Assembly: GCA_937951345.1 (NCBI GenBank)
Contig: CALFCF010000030.1
Span: 1 to 64,000, forward strand
Source of the DNA: an uncultured Granulosicoccaceae bacterium
Lineage (GTDB): Bacteria > Pseudomonadota > Gammaproteobacteria > Granulosicoccales > Granulosicoccaceae
Direction of reading: 5' to 3'
DNA length: 64,000 bases
Shown here: positions 24,716 through 33,878 of the stretch, piece after piece
How positions within the stretch are numbered: position 1 is the first letter of the stretch
How the letters are laid out: the number at the start of each line of letters is the position of its first letter
Made by a program: the position numbers and the translations under genes
Notes under the pieces: model-generated
Databases searched by the model: none
What the model saw: the letters and a program-made list of their open reading frames with translations, nothing else
What the model was told of the DNA's origin: nothing

Positions 24716-27700
24716 GTGAACAAACCGAAATCGATATTCGTACCTGAACTGTTTTCCGCATCCTACCGTGCAGATTCAAATAGGCAGCAATATGCACGAA
24801 GCAGCATCAGAGCTGGAATCGCTGCAGCGGTTACTGCATTTACACTAGCAGCCCCACTATCAATGCAGCCACTGCATGCTGACGACACGGAAGTATTTTT
24901 CGGGCGACAGGATATTGAACAACAAATAAAACCAAATGTTTTATTTGCACTCGATACATCGGGCTCGATGACTGCAAAAGACGGTGGTTCAGAAGCGCGA
25001 ATCACTCGAATGAAGCGAGCGGTTAATTCAATCATCGAGGGCGCAACGAATATAAACATCGGTTTGATGCGATTCAACGGTAGAGACGGTGGCGGACCGA
25101 TACTTTATCCAGTTGCAGATGTTGATAAGGAACTTTGTAGTGGCGACAATTGTGATGAGATAACCGAATTAAATCGTATAGGAAATCCTAACAACGATTC
25201 AGAGCAAACCCTGAGCAACGGTAACGTGGATCTCGATGGAAACTTTCTATCAATGGGTGATTTCGGCGGTACAAACGCTCAACGAATGGGATTACGATTC
25301 CCGGGATTGAATGTACCGTCAGGCGTTACGATAACATCAGCGCAACTTGAATTTACCGCAAGACGCAGTGACTCCGGTGACGCAGACCTGACGATATCTG
25401 CCGAAGCCGTTGACAATTCACCCGTGTTTACGGATAACAACAACGATCTATCCAACCGAACAATCGGTACCAGCGAGGCATGGTCCCCACAACCGTGGAC
25501 TGAAGGAGAATCGTACCGATCACCGGATATTAAATCGGTCATTCAACAGATCGTTAATCGCCCGGGTTGGTGCGCTGGTAATGCGCTATCAATCCTGATC
25601 GATGGAATCGGTTCCCGCACCGCGACACCAGCCGATGTGGATCCAAACTTATCCCCGGCGCTTCGGCTGACCTACGACATTGGTACAATACCGGAAGGCA
25701 GCGGTTGTGATACACGTCAGGTTGTTTCTACCATCAAACAACGTTCCGACGATGCAGAAGAAAATTGGTGGAACGGGGTTATGAGTTTAACCAGCAATGA
25801 TTTGGAATTGAATTTTCTCGGCAGAACACCGCAAATTGTAGGTCTTCGTTTTCAGGATATTGACATACCACGTGATGCAACAATTACTAGTGCCAGTATC
25901 GAATTTGAGATTGATGAAAACCAATCCGGTAATCTGGAAATGTCAATTGCCGGTCAAGCGACAGACAATCCAGATACGTTCAGCACTACAGGACGGAATT
26001 TAAGGAACCGGCCACGAACCGTCTCCCAAGTTTTCTGGACCAACCCGCCTGCACCGCCAATCAACAGTAAACTAACTACACCCGATCTGACCGCTGTAGT
26101 TCAAGAGGTAGTTGATCGTGGTGGATGGAACCCGGGTAACGCGATGGCATTTTTGATTTACCCGCGTGGCGGTGCACGACGCGTCGTTGAAAGCATCGAA
26201 GGCGAGCCTTCCAACGCGCCTAGATTGACCATAAATTATGAAGCAAAGGGATTTAATCGCCTGACAGTGCGCGATGTGCTAACTGAGGAGGTCGACAACT
26301 TACAAACTGCTGGAGCCACTCCGATATTGGACGTGCTCTATGAGGCGGGTAATTATTATCGCGGCAGACCGGTTGAATTCGGCAAGGCACGGGGAACTTT
26401 TAGAAACGAGCGTCACCGCGTATCCAATCCCGCCAGCTACTCCGGCGGGTCTGTGAACAGACCGACAAACTGTACTCCCGGAAATTACGAACACCCGGAT
26501 TGCAGAGATGAGCAAATAGTAGGTAACCCGGTCTACAAGTCGCCTATGACATCAAGCTGCCAATCAAACCACATTGTGTTGTTGTCTGATGGGCAACCTG
26601 TTTCACAAGCATCTGGTGCTCGCGTTAGAGCACTGATTAATCAGAACAACTGTGCAGAAAGCGGCGATTCAGCCTGTATAACAGAGCTCGCGGAATGGAT
26701 GGCGACGCGCGACAACGCGCCTCATATACCTCGCGATCAAAAAATCACCACTTATACCATTGGTTTTGGTACGGCAGAAGGACTTGATTTCCTTGAAAAG
26801 ATATCATCTGCCGGAGGCGGGCAACACTTCAAAGCTGTCACATCCGAGGAACTACAATCAGCTTTCGAGCGCATACTGTCCGATGTGTTAGATGTCAACA
26901 CCACATTTGTAGCACCCGGCGCAACGGTCAACCAGTTTAATCGCCTGACACACCGAAACGATATTTACTTTTCGCTGTTTCGCCCAAAAGATCAACCACG
27001 CTGGGAAGGCAACTTAAAAAAATACCGGCTCCACACAAGACCGGATAATATGGTGGAGATTGTTGATGCCGACGGTGAACCAGCGGTCGACGAGTCAACA
27101 GGTTTTTTTGCCTCAAGTGCCAGAAGTCTATGGTCAAACGAGGTTGACGGTAACACTGTTGGCGAAGGTGGCGCTGCTGCAGAACTCAGCCTGAATCATT
27201 TTCGTTCGGGTCCCCGCAGAGTTTACACGTATACCGGTGATGAAGAACCGGCTAATGTTGACCTGACGGCAGCTGCGCACCAGGTGCACGAGAACAACAA
27301 CGAAATTACACACCAATTACTGGCAATTGACGGTGAGACTGAGGATTACCGGGATAACCTGCTACGTTGGTCTCGTGGACTTGATGTTGACGATGAAAAT
27401 AATAACGATAGTGTGACAGATATCCGCAATCATATGGGTGACCCGATGCACTCCCGGCCACTGATTGTTAACTACAACAACGGGCAGAATACAATTGATT
27501 CCACGATATTTTCTGCCACTAACGAAGGCTTTGTTCACGCAATAGATCATCAGGACGGCAAAGAACACTTTGCCTTCATACCGCAGGAACTGTTATCAAA
27601 CCTGGATAATTTCTACCAGAATGATCCAACCACACCACACCCGTATGGCCTCGACGGTACTCTATCGTTATGGCTGGATGACAAAAACAACAACACACTT

Positions 27701-28966
27701 GTTGATGGCGACGAGAGCGCTTACATGTTTGTTGGTATGCGTCGTGGTGGCAACAGTTATTACGCACTGGATATCACAGATCGAGATAAACCAATTCTGA
27801 AGTGGGCAATACATGGCGGTCCAGGTGGTACACCAGGTTTTGAAACCCTCGGACAGACGTGGTCTCTGGCAGGTGTCCATGGTATCCACTACGATGGTGT
27901 AGATGGTCACCCGGTACTGATTTTCGCTGGAGGATATGACACAAACCAGGATGACGACCCGGCACTAGAGACACGACCACGTCGCTATGACGGCAAAGGT
28001 CAAAGTATCTTCGTTGTCGATGTAGAAACCGGTGAGCTGATCTGGACAGTGTCTGCCGAGACCGACAGAGGATCCAAACATACACGCAGGGACGAGATGA
28101 TCTACAGCATACCATCTGATATTCGGGTGATCGATATGGACCATGATGGAAATGCTGACCAGATGTACGTTGGCGATATGGGTGGCCAGATATGGCGCTT
28201 TGACTTCGATTACCAGCGCGTCGGTGGTGTATTGATCGACGGTGGTGTAATCGCAGATTTCGGTCGCAACGGTCAAGCAGAAGATGCACGTCGTTTTTAT
28301 TACGAACCTGATACTGCTGTCATCAGCTATAAAGGTCAGCGATACCTGTCATTGGCAATAGGGTCAGGCTGGCGCGCGCACCCACTGGATGACGTTGTCG
28401 AGGACCGGTTCTATGCTATGCGTTTGCCTCTCGAATTTGGAAGGCCTGAAGATGGCAACTACGGTAAGAGGGTAACAAACGGTGGGGCAACTGCCTATAG
28501 ACCCTATACGGAAGACGATTTGCTGGACGTCACTGATGATGCACACCCAAGCGAAGCAGATATCCTCGCGCACGACGGTTGGTTTATCAGACTGCCAAAA
28601 ACTGGTGAAAAAGTGCTTGGTGATGCTTTAACTATCAACAATCAAGTGATCTTCACTACGTACGTTCCAACCGCGAATGTTGTCCATTGCGAGCCGGCAA
28701 TTGGTAGCGGTCGACTGTATGCAGTTAGCGTGTTTGACGGCAGCCCGACCACAGACTTCGACGGCGACAACGACGGAAATCGTGAAAACCTCGATGCCGG
28801 CGATCGCATCAAGGAACTGGCTCATTCAGGTATTCCACCTGAACCGTCTGCACTCATCACCGAAGAGAATGTACCGGTACTGGCAGCAGGACAGGAGCTG
28901 ATCGACGAAATCGACTTTGGTACGCTGACTCATCGCACCTGGTGGCAGGAAGCGTCTACCGACTGA
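24716..28966 (+). CDS. pilY1: PilY1/PilC-type pilus tip adhesin
   Basis: This 1416-residue exported protein has a long N-region ending LAAPLSMQPLHADD as signal peptide, then a von Willebrand A domain with the MIDAS motif FALDTSGSM at residues 78-85. The VWA domain is interrupted at about residues 165-509 by two related modules, and resumes with HIVLLSDGQPVS and ITTYTIGFG. The C-terminal half is the PilY1 beta-propeller with calcium-loop-like segments DDKNNNTLVDGDES and DMDHDGNADQMYVGDMGGQIWRFD. PilY1 sits at the pilus tip, regulates retraction and mediates adhesion. The start is GTG 24716; the 293-bp leader after pilX suggests its own promoter or a long UTR. A terminator follows. Confidence 0.93.
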   Translation: MNKPKSIFVPELFSASYRADSNRQQYARSSIRAGIAAAVTAFTLAAPLSMQPLHADDTEVFFGRQDIEQQIKPNVLFALDTSGSMTAKDGGSEARITRMKRAVNSIIEGATNINIGLMRFNGRDGGGPILYPVADVDKELCSGDNCDEITELNRIGNPNNDSEQTLSNGNVDLDGNFLSMGDFGGTNAQRMGLRFPGLNVPSGVTITSAQLEFTARRSDSGDADLTISAEAVDNSPVFTDNNNDLSNRTIGTSEAWSPQPWTEGESYRSPDIKSVIQQIVNRPGWCAGNALSILIDGIGSRTATPADVDPNLSPALRLTYDIGTIPEGSGCDTRQVVSTIKQRSDDAEENWWNGVMSLTSNDLELNFLGRTPQIVGLRFQDIDIPRDATITSASIEFEIDENQSGNLEMSIAGQATDNPDTFSTTGRNLRNRPRTVSQVFWTNPPAPPINSKLTTPDLTAVVQEVVDRGGWNPGNAMAFLIYPRGGARRVVESIEGEPSNAPRLTINYEAKGFNRLTVRDVLTEEVDNLQTAGATPILDVLYEAGNYYRGRPVEFGKARGTFRNERHRVSNPASYSGGSVNRPTNCTPGNYEHPDCRDEQIVGNPVYKSPMTSSCQSNHIVLLSDGQPVSQASGARVRALINQNNCAESGDSACITELAEWMATRDNAPHIPRDQKITTYTIGFGTAEGLDFLEKISSAGGGQHFKAVTSEELQSAFERILSDVLDVNTTFVAPGATVNQFNRLTHRNDIYFSLFRPKDQPRWEGNLKKYRLHTRPDNMVEIVDADGEPAVDESTGFFASSARSLWSNEVDGNTVGEGGAAAELSLNHFRSGPRRVYTYTGDEEPANVDLTAAAHQVHENNNEITHQLLAIDGETEDYRDNLLRWSRGLDVDDENNNDSVTDIRNHMGDPMHSRPLIVNYNNGQNTIDSTIFSATNEGFVHAIDHQDGKEHFAFIPQELLSNLDNFYQNDPTTPHPYGLDGTLSLWLDDKNNNTLVDGDESAYMFVGMRRGGNSYYALDITDRDKPILKWAIHGGPGGTPGFETLGQTWSLAGVHGIHYDGVDGHPVLIFAGGYDTNQDDDPALETRPRRYDGKGQSIFVVDVETGELIWTVSAETDRGSKHTRRDEMIYSIPSDIRVIDMDHDGNADQMYVGDMGGQIWRFDFDYQRVGGVLIDGGVIADFGRNGQAEDARRFYYEPDTAVISYKGQRYLSLAIGSGWRAHPLDDVVEDRFYAMRLPLEFGRPEDGNYGKRVTNGGATAYRPYTEDDLLDVTDDAHPSEADILAHDGWFIRLPKTGEKVLGDALTINNQVIFTTYVPTANVVHCEPAIGSGRLYAVSVFDGSPTTDFDGDNDGNRENLDAGDRIKELAHSGIPPEPSALITEENVPVLAAGQELIDEIDFGTLTHRTWWQEASTD
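25208..26242 (+). repeat. Two related ~160-170-residue modules inside the PilY1 VWA domain
   Basis: Residues about 165-322 and 338-509 of PilY1 are diverged copies of one module. Matching landmarks in order: RMGLRFPGLNVP / IVGLRFQDIDIP; TITSAQLEF / TITSASIEF; SPDIKSVIQQIVNRPGW / TPDLTAVVQEVVDRGGW; GNALSILI / GNAMAFLI; and SPALRLTYD / APRLTINYE. The strand-rich pattern suggests a beta-sandwich, possibly carbohydrate-binding-like; that is inference. Confidence 0.8.
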
Positions 28967-28993
28967 CCGGGGACTGACCGGTAACTAACCGGG
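28961..28993. repeat. Three 11-nt tandem repeats at the pilY1 stop
   Basis: Units GACTGACCGGG, GACTGACCGGT and AACTAACCGGG follow without gaps. The pilY1 TGA lies in the first unit, as the lpd stop does in its own repeat array. Confidence 0.7.
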
Positions 28994-29002
28994 GTTATAC
29001 AC

Positions 29003-29057
29003 ACTGCGCCGCCTTTGAAGTTTTTTGCCTTTGAAGTTTCTTTTAAGGCGGCGCAGT
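29003..29057 (+). terminator. Large hairpin after pilY1
   Basis: Arms 29003-29015 and 29045-29057 form a perfect 13-bp stem (ACTGCGCCGCCTT) around a 29-nt T-rich loop made of two copies of TTTGAAGTTT. It stands 37 bp behind the pilY1 stop and probably ends the pilus transcript, although no T tract follows the stem directly. Confidence 0.65.
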
Positions 29058-29727
29058 ACGTTCTATGCCAGGCTTTTTACATTATAAGCTTGTCCACATA
29101 GTACCAACACACCGTTAGACCTATCGCAGACAGACCTATCGCAGAAAGACCTATGGCAGGCAGTGCTGCGGGCGATTACCCTGACAATGCCACCCGGGAA
29201 AATCACTATTCAATAAGCCTGGCATTCAAGATCACCAAAGTGGGTGCGTAGACTGTTGCAGTTACTCTATTAATACACTGATTAGCCTGGAAAAGGCGAG
29301 TTGCCGTTCAGGCAGCCGCGTGAGTTGATCTGATTTCAGGTAAAGAATGGCATTCTGTTGAGAGATTCCATCGCTGTCACAAAAAAGGTGCAACAGTCTA
29401 TGCACCCAGTTTGTAACAATCGCGCGGTAGAACCTTATTTGTATCTGTGTAGACATGATCCCTGTTCCCTCCGATCTTTTTTCACAGACACCCCAGACCG
29501 GACGGGCCAACAGGACAATCACGCTTAGCCGCGCAGCGCAAACGCGCAGGTCCGGGAACCTGTGAACATACACAATAAATCAAGCTGATCGATTTGAAAC
29601 ACTACTACAATTTGCATTAAATCACGGAAATTCAGCGCGAATCTGTCGATAGCTTTGGCGTGAATGTATACACTTGACGTGCACTGGCAGCAGTAATACG
29701 ACAATCTACCGATGAGCGATACCGACG
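29058..29727. other. Intergenic region with 15-nt tandem repeats
   Basis: About 670 bases between the pilY1 terminator and the cupin-like gene. Three 15-nt units at 29117-29161 (AGACCTATCGCAGAC, AGACCTATCGCAGAA, AGACCTATGGCAGGC) are tandemly repeated. The rest has no convincing gene on either strand; a 103-codon minus-strand frame at 29262-29573 lacks recognisable features. The promoter of the downstream gene should be near the right end. Confidence 0.45.
29117..29161. repeat. Three 15-nt tandem repeats
   Basis: Period 15, units at 29117, 29132 and 29147; the first two differ at one base, the third at three to four. The array is non-coding. Confidence 0.8.
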
Positions 29728-30711
29728 ATGCCAACAACACAACCCATCTCCTGGTCAGAAGCAGAATATTGCGATTTTGGCATTAAACCGCAAGTCTCCA
29801 GTCACAACTACCACAACCTGTCCTTGTTCGAGACCGATAACCTGATCGCGTTGCTGGATCAGTACCCGCGCAAGTGGTTACAGGCTTTCACCATGGGCCA
29901 CGACCCCTGCAAAAACGATGAATGGAAGTGTGTGGACATTGCCCCCGACACCAGCGGCGAGGACTTGTGGCAAGCCGCTGCCTCTGGTCGATTGTGGTAC
30001 AACATTACTCACATCGAGGAATTCAACGACGACTACCGTGATCTTATTAACGGTATGTATGAACATCTGAGCCAGCATTGCCGGCATATGCCGGATATGC
30101 GCGCAAACTACAGTACCCTGCTGATCAGCTCACCAGCCGCACAAGTCTACTATCACCTTGATGCCGAGCCGAACATGCTGTGGCACTTGCGTGGACAGAA
30201 AAAAATCTGGATTTACCCGGCGATGGATACCCGTTTTGCCTCGCAGGAATACATCGAAGATATTTACGCCGGAGCAGTCGATGAAAACCTGCCATACAAG
30301 CGTGAGTTCGACGAATATTCACAAGAGTATCTGCTTTCACCCGGTGACGTTGCTTCCTGGCCGCATAACGGTCCACACCGCATAGAAAACATAGATATGA
30401 ATGTCTCACTGGCAACCAGCTACCTGACCCACGGCACATACAAGCGTGAATACACGCAACTAGCCAACCGTTTTCTGCTGCGTCGAATGGGTATTAGTCA
30501 GCGCAGTATGGACGAAAGTGGCATTGTGCCCGCATTCAAACGGTTCAGTTTTCGCGCAATAAACAAATTGAAACCGTTCCCTCGATCAGCCCGAGCCAAT
30601 AGTTATATAACCGATCTGCAAGTCGATCCCGCGGCTGCCGACGGTATGCGCCGATTATCAGATCCGAAACCGGCGTCGTTCTCGGTTGCCAGCGACCGTC
30701 AGGCGGCCTGA
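29728..30711 (+). CDS. Cupin-like / JmjC-fold protein (putative Fe(II)-2-oxoglutarate oxygenase-like)
   Basis: The 327-residue protein carries the pattern YYHLDAEPNMLWHLRGQKKIWIYP followed about 60 residues later by LSPGDVASWPHNGPHRIENID. This is the HxD...H arrangement and strand order of cupin-like JmjC-fold proteins, which can bind Fe(II) and act as oxygenases on proteins or small molecules. The candidate metal ligands are His and Asp of YHLD and a His of NGPHRI. No substrate is indicated. It is convergent with the acetyltransferase gene, with five bases between stops. The N-terminal 110 residues are not assigned to a domain. Family call fairly firm, enzymatic activity uncertain. Confidence 0.78.
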   Translation: MPTTQPISWSEAEYCDFGIKPQVSSHNYHNLSLFETDNLIALLDQYPRKWLQAFTMGHDPCKNDEWKCVDIAPDTSGEDLWQAAASGRLWYNITHIEEFNDDYRDLINGMYEHLSQHCRHMPDMRANYSTLLISSPAAQVYYHLDAEPNMLWHLRGQKKIWIYPAMDTRFASQEYIEDIYAGAVDENLPYKREFDEYSQEYLLSPGDVASWPHNGPHRIENIDMNVSLATSYLTHGTYKREYTQLANRFLLRRMGISQRSMDESGIVPAFKRFSFRAINKLKPFPRSARANSYITDLQVDPAAADGMRRLSDPKPASFSVASDRQAA

Positions 30712-30716
30712 ACCGA

Positions 30717-31502
30717 TCACTGACAGTCGCCTCTGCACATAACGATCGTGCCAGTGGTGCACAAAGTAGACGAGTCTGTCGCGACAGCGGGGCGTTTTTC
30801 GGCTGAGCCATTGACGGCTGCCTGCCGCGCGGGAGCTGCCACAGCATCATCAAGTGCAACAGGTGCCGGCAACCGGTACAGATGCCTTCTGCCAATCACA
30901 AATTCACCCACCAACCCTACCCGTTCAAAACCAAAGCGTTGAAACGACGTCGACGCAGCGCGATTGGCCCAGTCGGTGGTTGTGACGAAGTGCGTGGTTT
31001 TATGTTCAGCCATTTCTCCGGTCGCCGCGTACGCTAGCAAGCGCTGCAACAGCCGCTTGCCACGTTGAGACGGCAATACGAAGCATTTGAACACGTAACT
31101 GACTCCCACTGGCAAGTCCAGCCCCACCCCCCTGAACGGGCTGCCAGCACTGTTGTATCTGGCTGGAACAACGCCATTTGCACACATCAGATAACCGAGC
31201 AACTGAGGTGTTTCTGGCTGCTCCACTGACTCTGTGAGGTTTACATCCGTACTATCTGAAATAACCCCATAGCACCTGAGACCGCGGGTAGTCATCGCGT
31301 CTATTAGCACCCTGTTCAACTCCAGTTCGTGCTGATCGACCCACGCCTGTAATTCATCCGGCGATAATTGTTTGAATACACAGCCGGGCGTATCACCCGT
31401 TACAAGCGGATGGCCAAGACTTGACACTAACAAGTAAGTGATGTCACACGGCATGAGCCGGTTGGTGATGGCATAGAGTTGCCGTAGCAGCGCATCACGC
31501 AT
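30717..31502 (-). CDS. GNAT-family acetyltransferase
   Basis: This 261-residue protein has the acetyl-CoA-binding core VSYVFKCFVLPSQRGKRLLQRLLAYA, with QRGKRL as the phosphate-binding loop, followed by HFVTTTDWANRAASTSFQRFGFERVG, the usual late GNAT strand-helix-strand ending. The acetyl acceptor is unknown. The C-terminal 60 residues are a variable tail. The frame is open upstream into the DUF218 gene (to 31682), but I place the start at ATG 31502, just after that gene ends, which removes a 145-bp overlap. The ribosome site is weak. It is probably cotranscribed with the DUF218 gene upstream. Confidence 0.75.
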   Translation of the reverse strand: MRDALLRQLYAITNRLMPCDITYLLVSSLGHPLVTGDTPGCVFKQLSPDELQAWVDQHELELNRVLIDAMTTRGLRCYGVISDSTDVNLTESVEQPETPQLLGYLMCANGVVPARYNSAGSPFRGVGLDLPVGVSYVFKCFVLPSQRGKRLLQRLLAYAATGEMAEHKTTHFVTTTDWANRAASTSFQRFGFERVGLVGEFVIGRRHLYRLPAPVALDDAVAAPARQAAVNGSAEKRPAVATDSSTLCTTGTIVMCRGDCQ

Positions 31503-31537
31503 AGGTTTTATCCGTATAGGCGCTGCCTGTCCACATG

Positions 31538-32299
31538 TCACATCCAGCCTTTTAACCGATACACCACCACGGCAATCAACTCGTGAATCGTACGAGTCGA
31601 TTTCTGCAATCCGGAAATGTACGGCAGCAAACTGACGGGCATGACAGCAGGTGAATACAGGGTATCGGTTGCCACTGAACACACCTCATAGCCCTGCTTC
31701 TCGAATGTACTACTGGCCCGCGGTACATGCAGATAAGAGGTGATCAGCTGGATCACCGGTGAATCCGCGGGTGGTAACAACTGACGCATCGCCACAGCGC
31801 TCTCAGCGGTCGAGCCACTGACGTTCTCTGTCACTATCCGTTGTGCCCCCACCCCTTGATCAATCAGCACAGACGCCATCATCTCTGCCGGTTGTCGCGA
31901 ATGCGATACGCCACCTGTGATGTAGAATGCTGCTTGTTCTCCGGCCACCTCTTGTGCACGTAACACACGAAGCAAAGAATCACGTGACAGAATCTGGTAG
32001 GGATCATCCGACAGTACATATTTGTCCAGACCACCTGTTAGCACCACAACTGGCACGTTTTCAGCCAGTGCATCACATTGCGCGCTGTTGGTACGCCAGT
32101 TTTCAATTTTCCACACGACATAATTGGAGAAACCGGCCGAGGCGAGCAACCAGAATAAACCACCAGTAAAAAAGGCCCATAAAAAGGGTAATCGCGGGCG
32201 GGCGCCATAAAACAACAACCAGACGAGAATCAGTAGCAACAGAAAAAACGCTGTCATGCCAACCGGCTGCAGAACCCAATCGATCAGTACGCCTATCAT
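31538..32299 (-). CDS. DUF218/YdcF-ElyC-SanA family membrane protein
   Basis: The 253-residue protein has two N-terminal membrane helices (about residues 15-30 and 38-57) and a DUF218 domain. That domain shows VPVVVLTGGLDKY, AFYITGGVSHSRQPAEMMASVL, the conserved ENVSGSTAESAVAM and ITSYLHVPRASSTFEKQGYEV. ElyC and SanA of this family take part in envelope and peptidoglycan homeostasis under stress, possibly through lipid carrier metabolism; the exact reaction is unknown. The downstream GNAT gene starts 36 bp after its stop on the same strand. The plus-strand gene at 32389 is divergent. Confidence 0.88.
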   Translation of the reverse strand: MIGVLIDWVLQPVGMTAFFLLLLILVWLLFYGARPRLPFLWAFFTGGLFWLLASAGFSNYVVWKIENWRTNSAQCDALAENVPVVVLTGGLDKYVLSDDPYQILSRDSLLRVLRAQEVAGEQAAFYITGGVSHSRQPAEMMASVLIDQGVGAQRIVTENVSGSTAESAVAMRQLLPPADSPVIQLITSYLHVPRASSTFEKQGYEVCSVATDTLYSPAVMPVSLLPYISGLQKSTRTIHELIAVVVYRLKGWM

Positions 32300-32388
32300 C
32301 TGCGGATAATTAATCCAGTTATAGTTTCAGACATGAATTTCTTTTACGCTTACCAACTGTCAGACAGTGCAAACATCAATACATCAGG

Positions 32389-33495
32389 ATGCGAATCGAA
32401 ATTATAAACACAGACAGCGGTTTCGATTCCCTGCGCGATAGCTGGGAGCGTCTGACAGACAATACGCCAAACTATGGCATTTTCAACAGCTTTGACTGTA
32501 ATAGATTGTGGTGGAAGCACCATCAACACCTGGGTGAGCTGTCAATTTTTGTTGCCATCGAAAACGAACAGGTCATTGGAATTGCGCCACTCTACCGCCA
32601 CACCAGTCGCCGATTCGGATTCCTGACACTCAACACATTATCCTTCATCGGAAGAGGTGCAAGCACTACGCCGGATGATCTTGATCTGATTGTAGATGCG
32701 AGCAATGCAACACATACGTTGAAAGCACTCTGTCAAGCGGTTTTCGCTGATCCGGATATAAAACGCATACATCTGCGGGATGTTCCGTTGACCAGTAAAA
32801 CACCTGACATCATCACCAGTTTTCTCGCAGACAACCCGGGGCATAAAAAATCCAGCACTGTCCGTTCAGGGCCAACCCAGACCCGACTGTATGAAGATCT
32901 GCCTGCTGACTGGCAAACTTACCTGTCCGCACAATCAAGAAACTTCCGCAAGCAGGTCAAGCGACGCAACAATCGATTGCAACGTACGGGAACAGCCCGG
33001 TTTCCGCTATGCAAAACACCAGATGAAATTGCTGCAACGTTCGATGCACTGGTCGAGTTGCACCATTCTCGTTGGGACAGTAAGTCCCAAACTGACGACC
33101 ACACAGGCTCCGAATCGTTCACAGAAAGTAGTTATCTGTCATTTCATCGCGACTTGACAGACACACTGGGTCAAAAAGACCGGCTCTGGTTGCAACGTTT
33201 CGAGCTTGACGGGCAGTTGATCGGCGTCGAGTATGCGTTTTCCTACAACAACCGTCTGTATCTTTTTCAAACCGGGTTTCTTCCCGAATACAACCACCTG
33301 GCGCCTGGTCACTTGATGATGAGCCAGCTTATCGAGAAGGCCATTACTGCCGGCATAAAAGAAATAGATCTGCTGAAGGGCGACTACGAGTATAAACAAA
33401 GTTACGCCGGAAAGCGCAGAGAGTCATTGGATATCGAAATTCTGCGCGGTCCGTTGGTAAAAACAATTAGCCGTGTATTCACTAATCGCACCTAA
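32389..33495 (+). CDS. FemAB/CelD-like GNAT acetyltransferase (Acetyltransf_6 type)
   Basis: The 368-residue protein matches the double-GNAT layout of the CelD/BcsL and FemX group. The N-terminal half shows WERLTDNTPNYGIFNSFDCNRLWWKHH and EQVIGIAPLYRH; the C-terminal half shows LSAQSRNFRKQVKRRNNRLQ, then LQRFELDGQLIGVEYAFSYNNRLYLFQTGFLPEY and LAPGHLMMSQLIEKAITAGIKEIDLLKGDYEYKQSY. Such enzymes transfer acyl or aminoacyl groups, often in envelope polysaccharide or peptidoglycan pathways; the acceptor here is unknown. It stands alone, divergent from the DUF218 gene. Its stop codon TAA is part of a CTAA that abuts a 13-nt mobile-element end. Confidence 0.85.
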   Translation: MRIEIINTDSGFDSLRDSWERLTDNTPNYGIFNSFDCNRLWWKHHQHLGELSIFVAIENEQVIGIAPLYRHTSRRFGFLTLNTLSFIGRGASTTPDDLDLIVDASNATHTLKALCQAVFADPDIKRIHLRDVPLTSKTPDIITSFLADNPGHKKSSTVRSGPTQTRLYEDLPADWQTYLSAQSRNFRKQVKRRNNRLQRTGTARFPLCKTPDEIAATFDALVELHHSRWDSKSQTDDHTGSESFTESSYLSFHRDLTDTLGQKDRLWLQRFELDGQLIGVEYAFSYNNRLYLFQTGFLPEYNHLAPGHLMMSQLIEKAITAGIKEIDLLKGDYEYKQSYAGKRRESLDIEILRGPLVKTISRVFTNRT

Positions 33496-33508
33496 CCTGC
33501 TCTATTCA
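33492..33508. mobile_element. Solo element end (CTAA + CCTGCTCTATTCA)
   Basis: The 13 bases at 33496-33508 are identical to the terminal sequence of the inverted-repeat element at 310-439, and the preceding CTAA fits the same YTAR target pattern as CTAG there. No matching inverted end is found downstream, so this is a relic, a truncated copy or a chance match; a 13-nt match by chance in this window is unlikely. Confidence 0.5.
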
Positions 33509-33683
33509 AACCCGCCAGGAAAAAAATATAGCAATTCTAGCGTTTGGGTATTGATGTGCGATACCAGACGGAAATTCTTGAGCGTAGTCGTCGCGCGACG
33601 CGATCAAGTAACAGGAATTACGGTATACTTCGACAGATCAAATCCACTTTAACGACGCTTTAAAACAAGCGGAGAATATTACG

Positions 33684-33878
33684 TTGGACAAACGCCTGCT
33701 TGATATACTTGTGTGCCCGGTAACCAAAGGGAAGCTGGTTCAGCAAGGGGATGAGCTATGGAGCCGAAGTGCGGCACTGGCCTATCCGATTAGAGATAAT
33801 ATTCCAGTGATGTATGAAGCCGAGGCACGCCAACTTTCCCAGCAGGAACTTGAAAAGTTATCAGATAAAAAAACGTGA
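33684..33878 (+). CDS. Trm112/YcaR-family small protein
   Basis: This 64-residue protein reads [15 protein letters not shown] near the start and [18 protein letters not shown] further on, the standard pattern of bacterial Trm112-like proteins such as YcaR. Only one Cys of the zinc-binding CPxC pattern is present, which is common in proteobacteria. Eukaryotic and archaeal Trm112 activates methyltransferases; the bacterial role is not settled. In many gammaproteobacteria it lies between lpxK and kdsB, but neither is here, so the gene is out of its usual context. The start is TTG at 33684 with GGAG nine bases before it. Confidence 0.88.
   Translation: MDKRLLDILVCPVTKGKLVQQGDELWSRSAALAYPIRDNIPVMYEAEARQLSQQELEKLSDKKT

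Noticed and set aside
27774-28289. A 171-codon minus-strand frame inside pilY1.
   Set aside because: His/Arg-rich shadow of the calcium-loop region of PilY1, no start signal.
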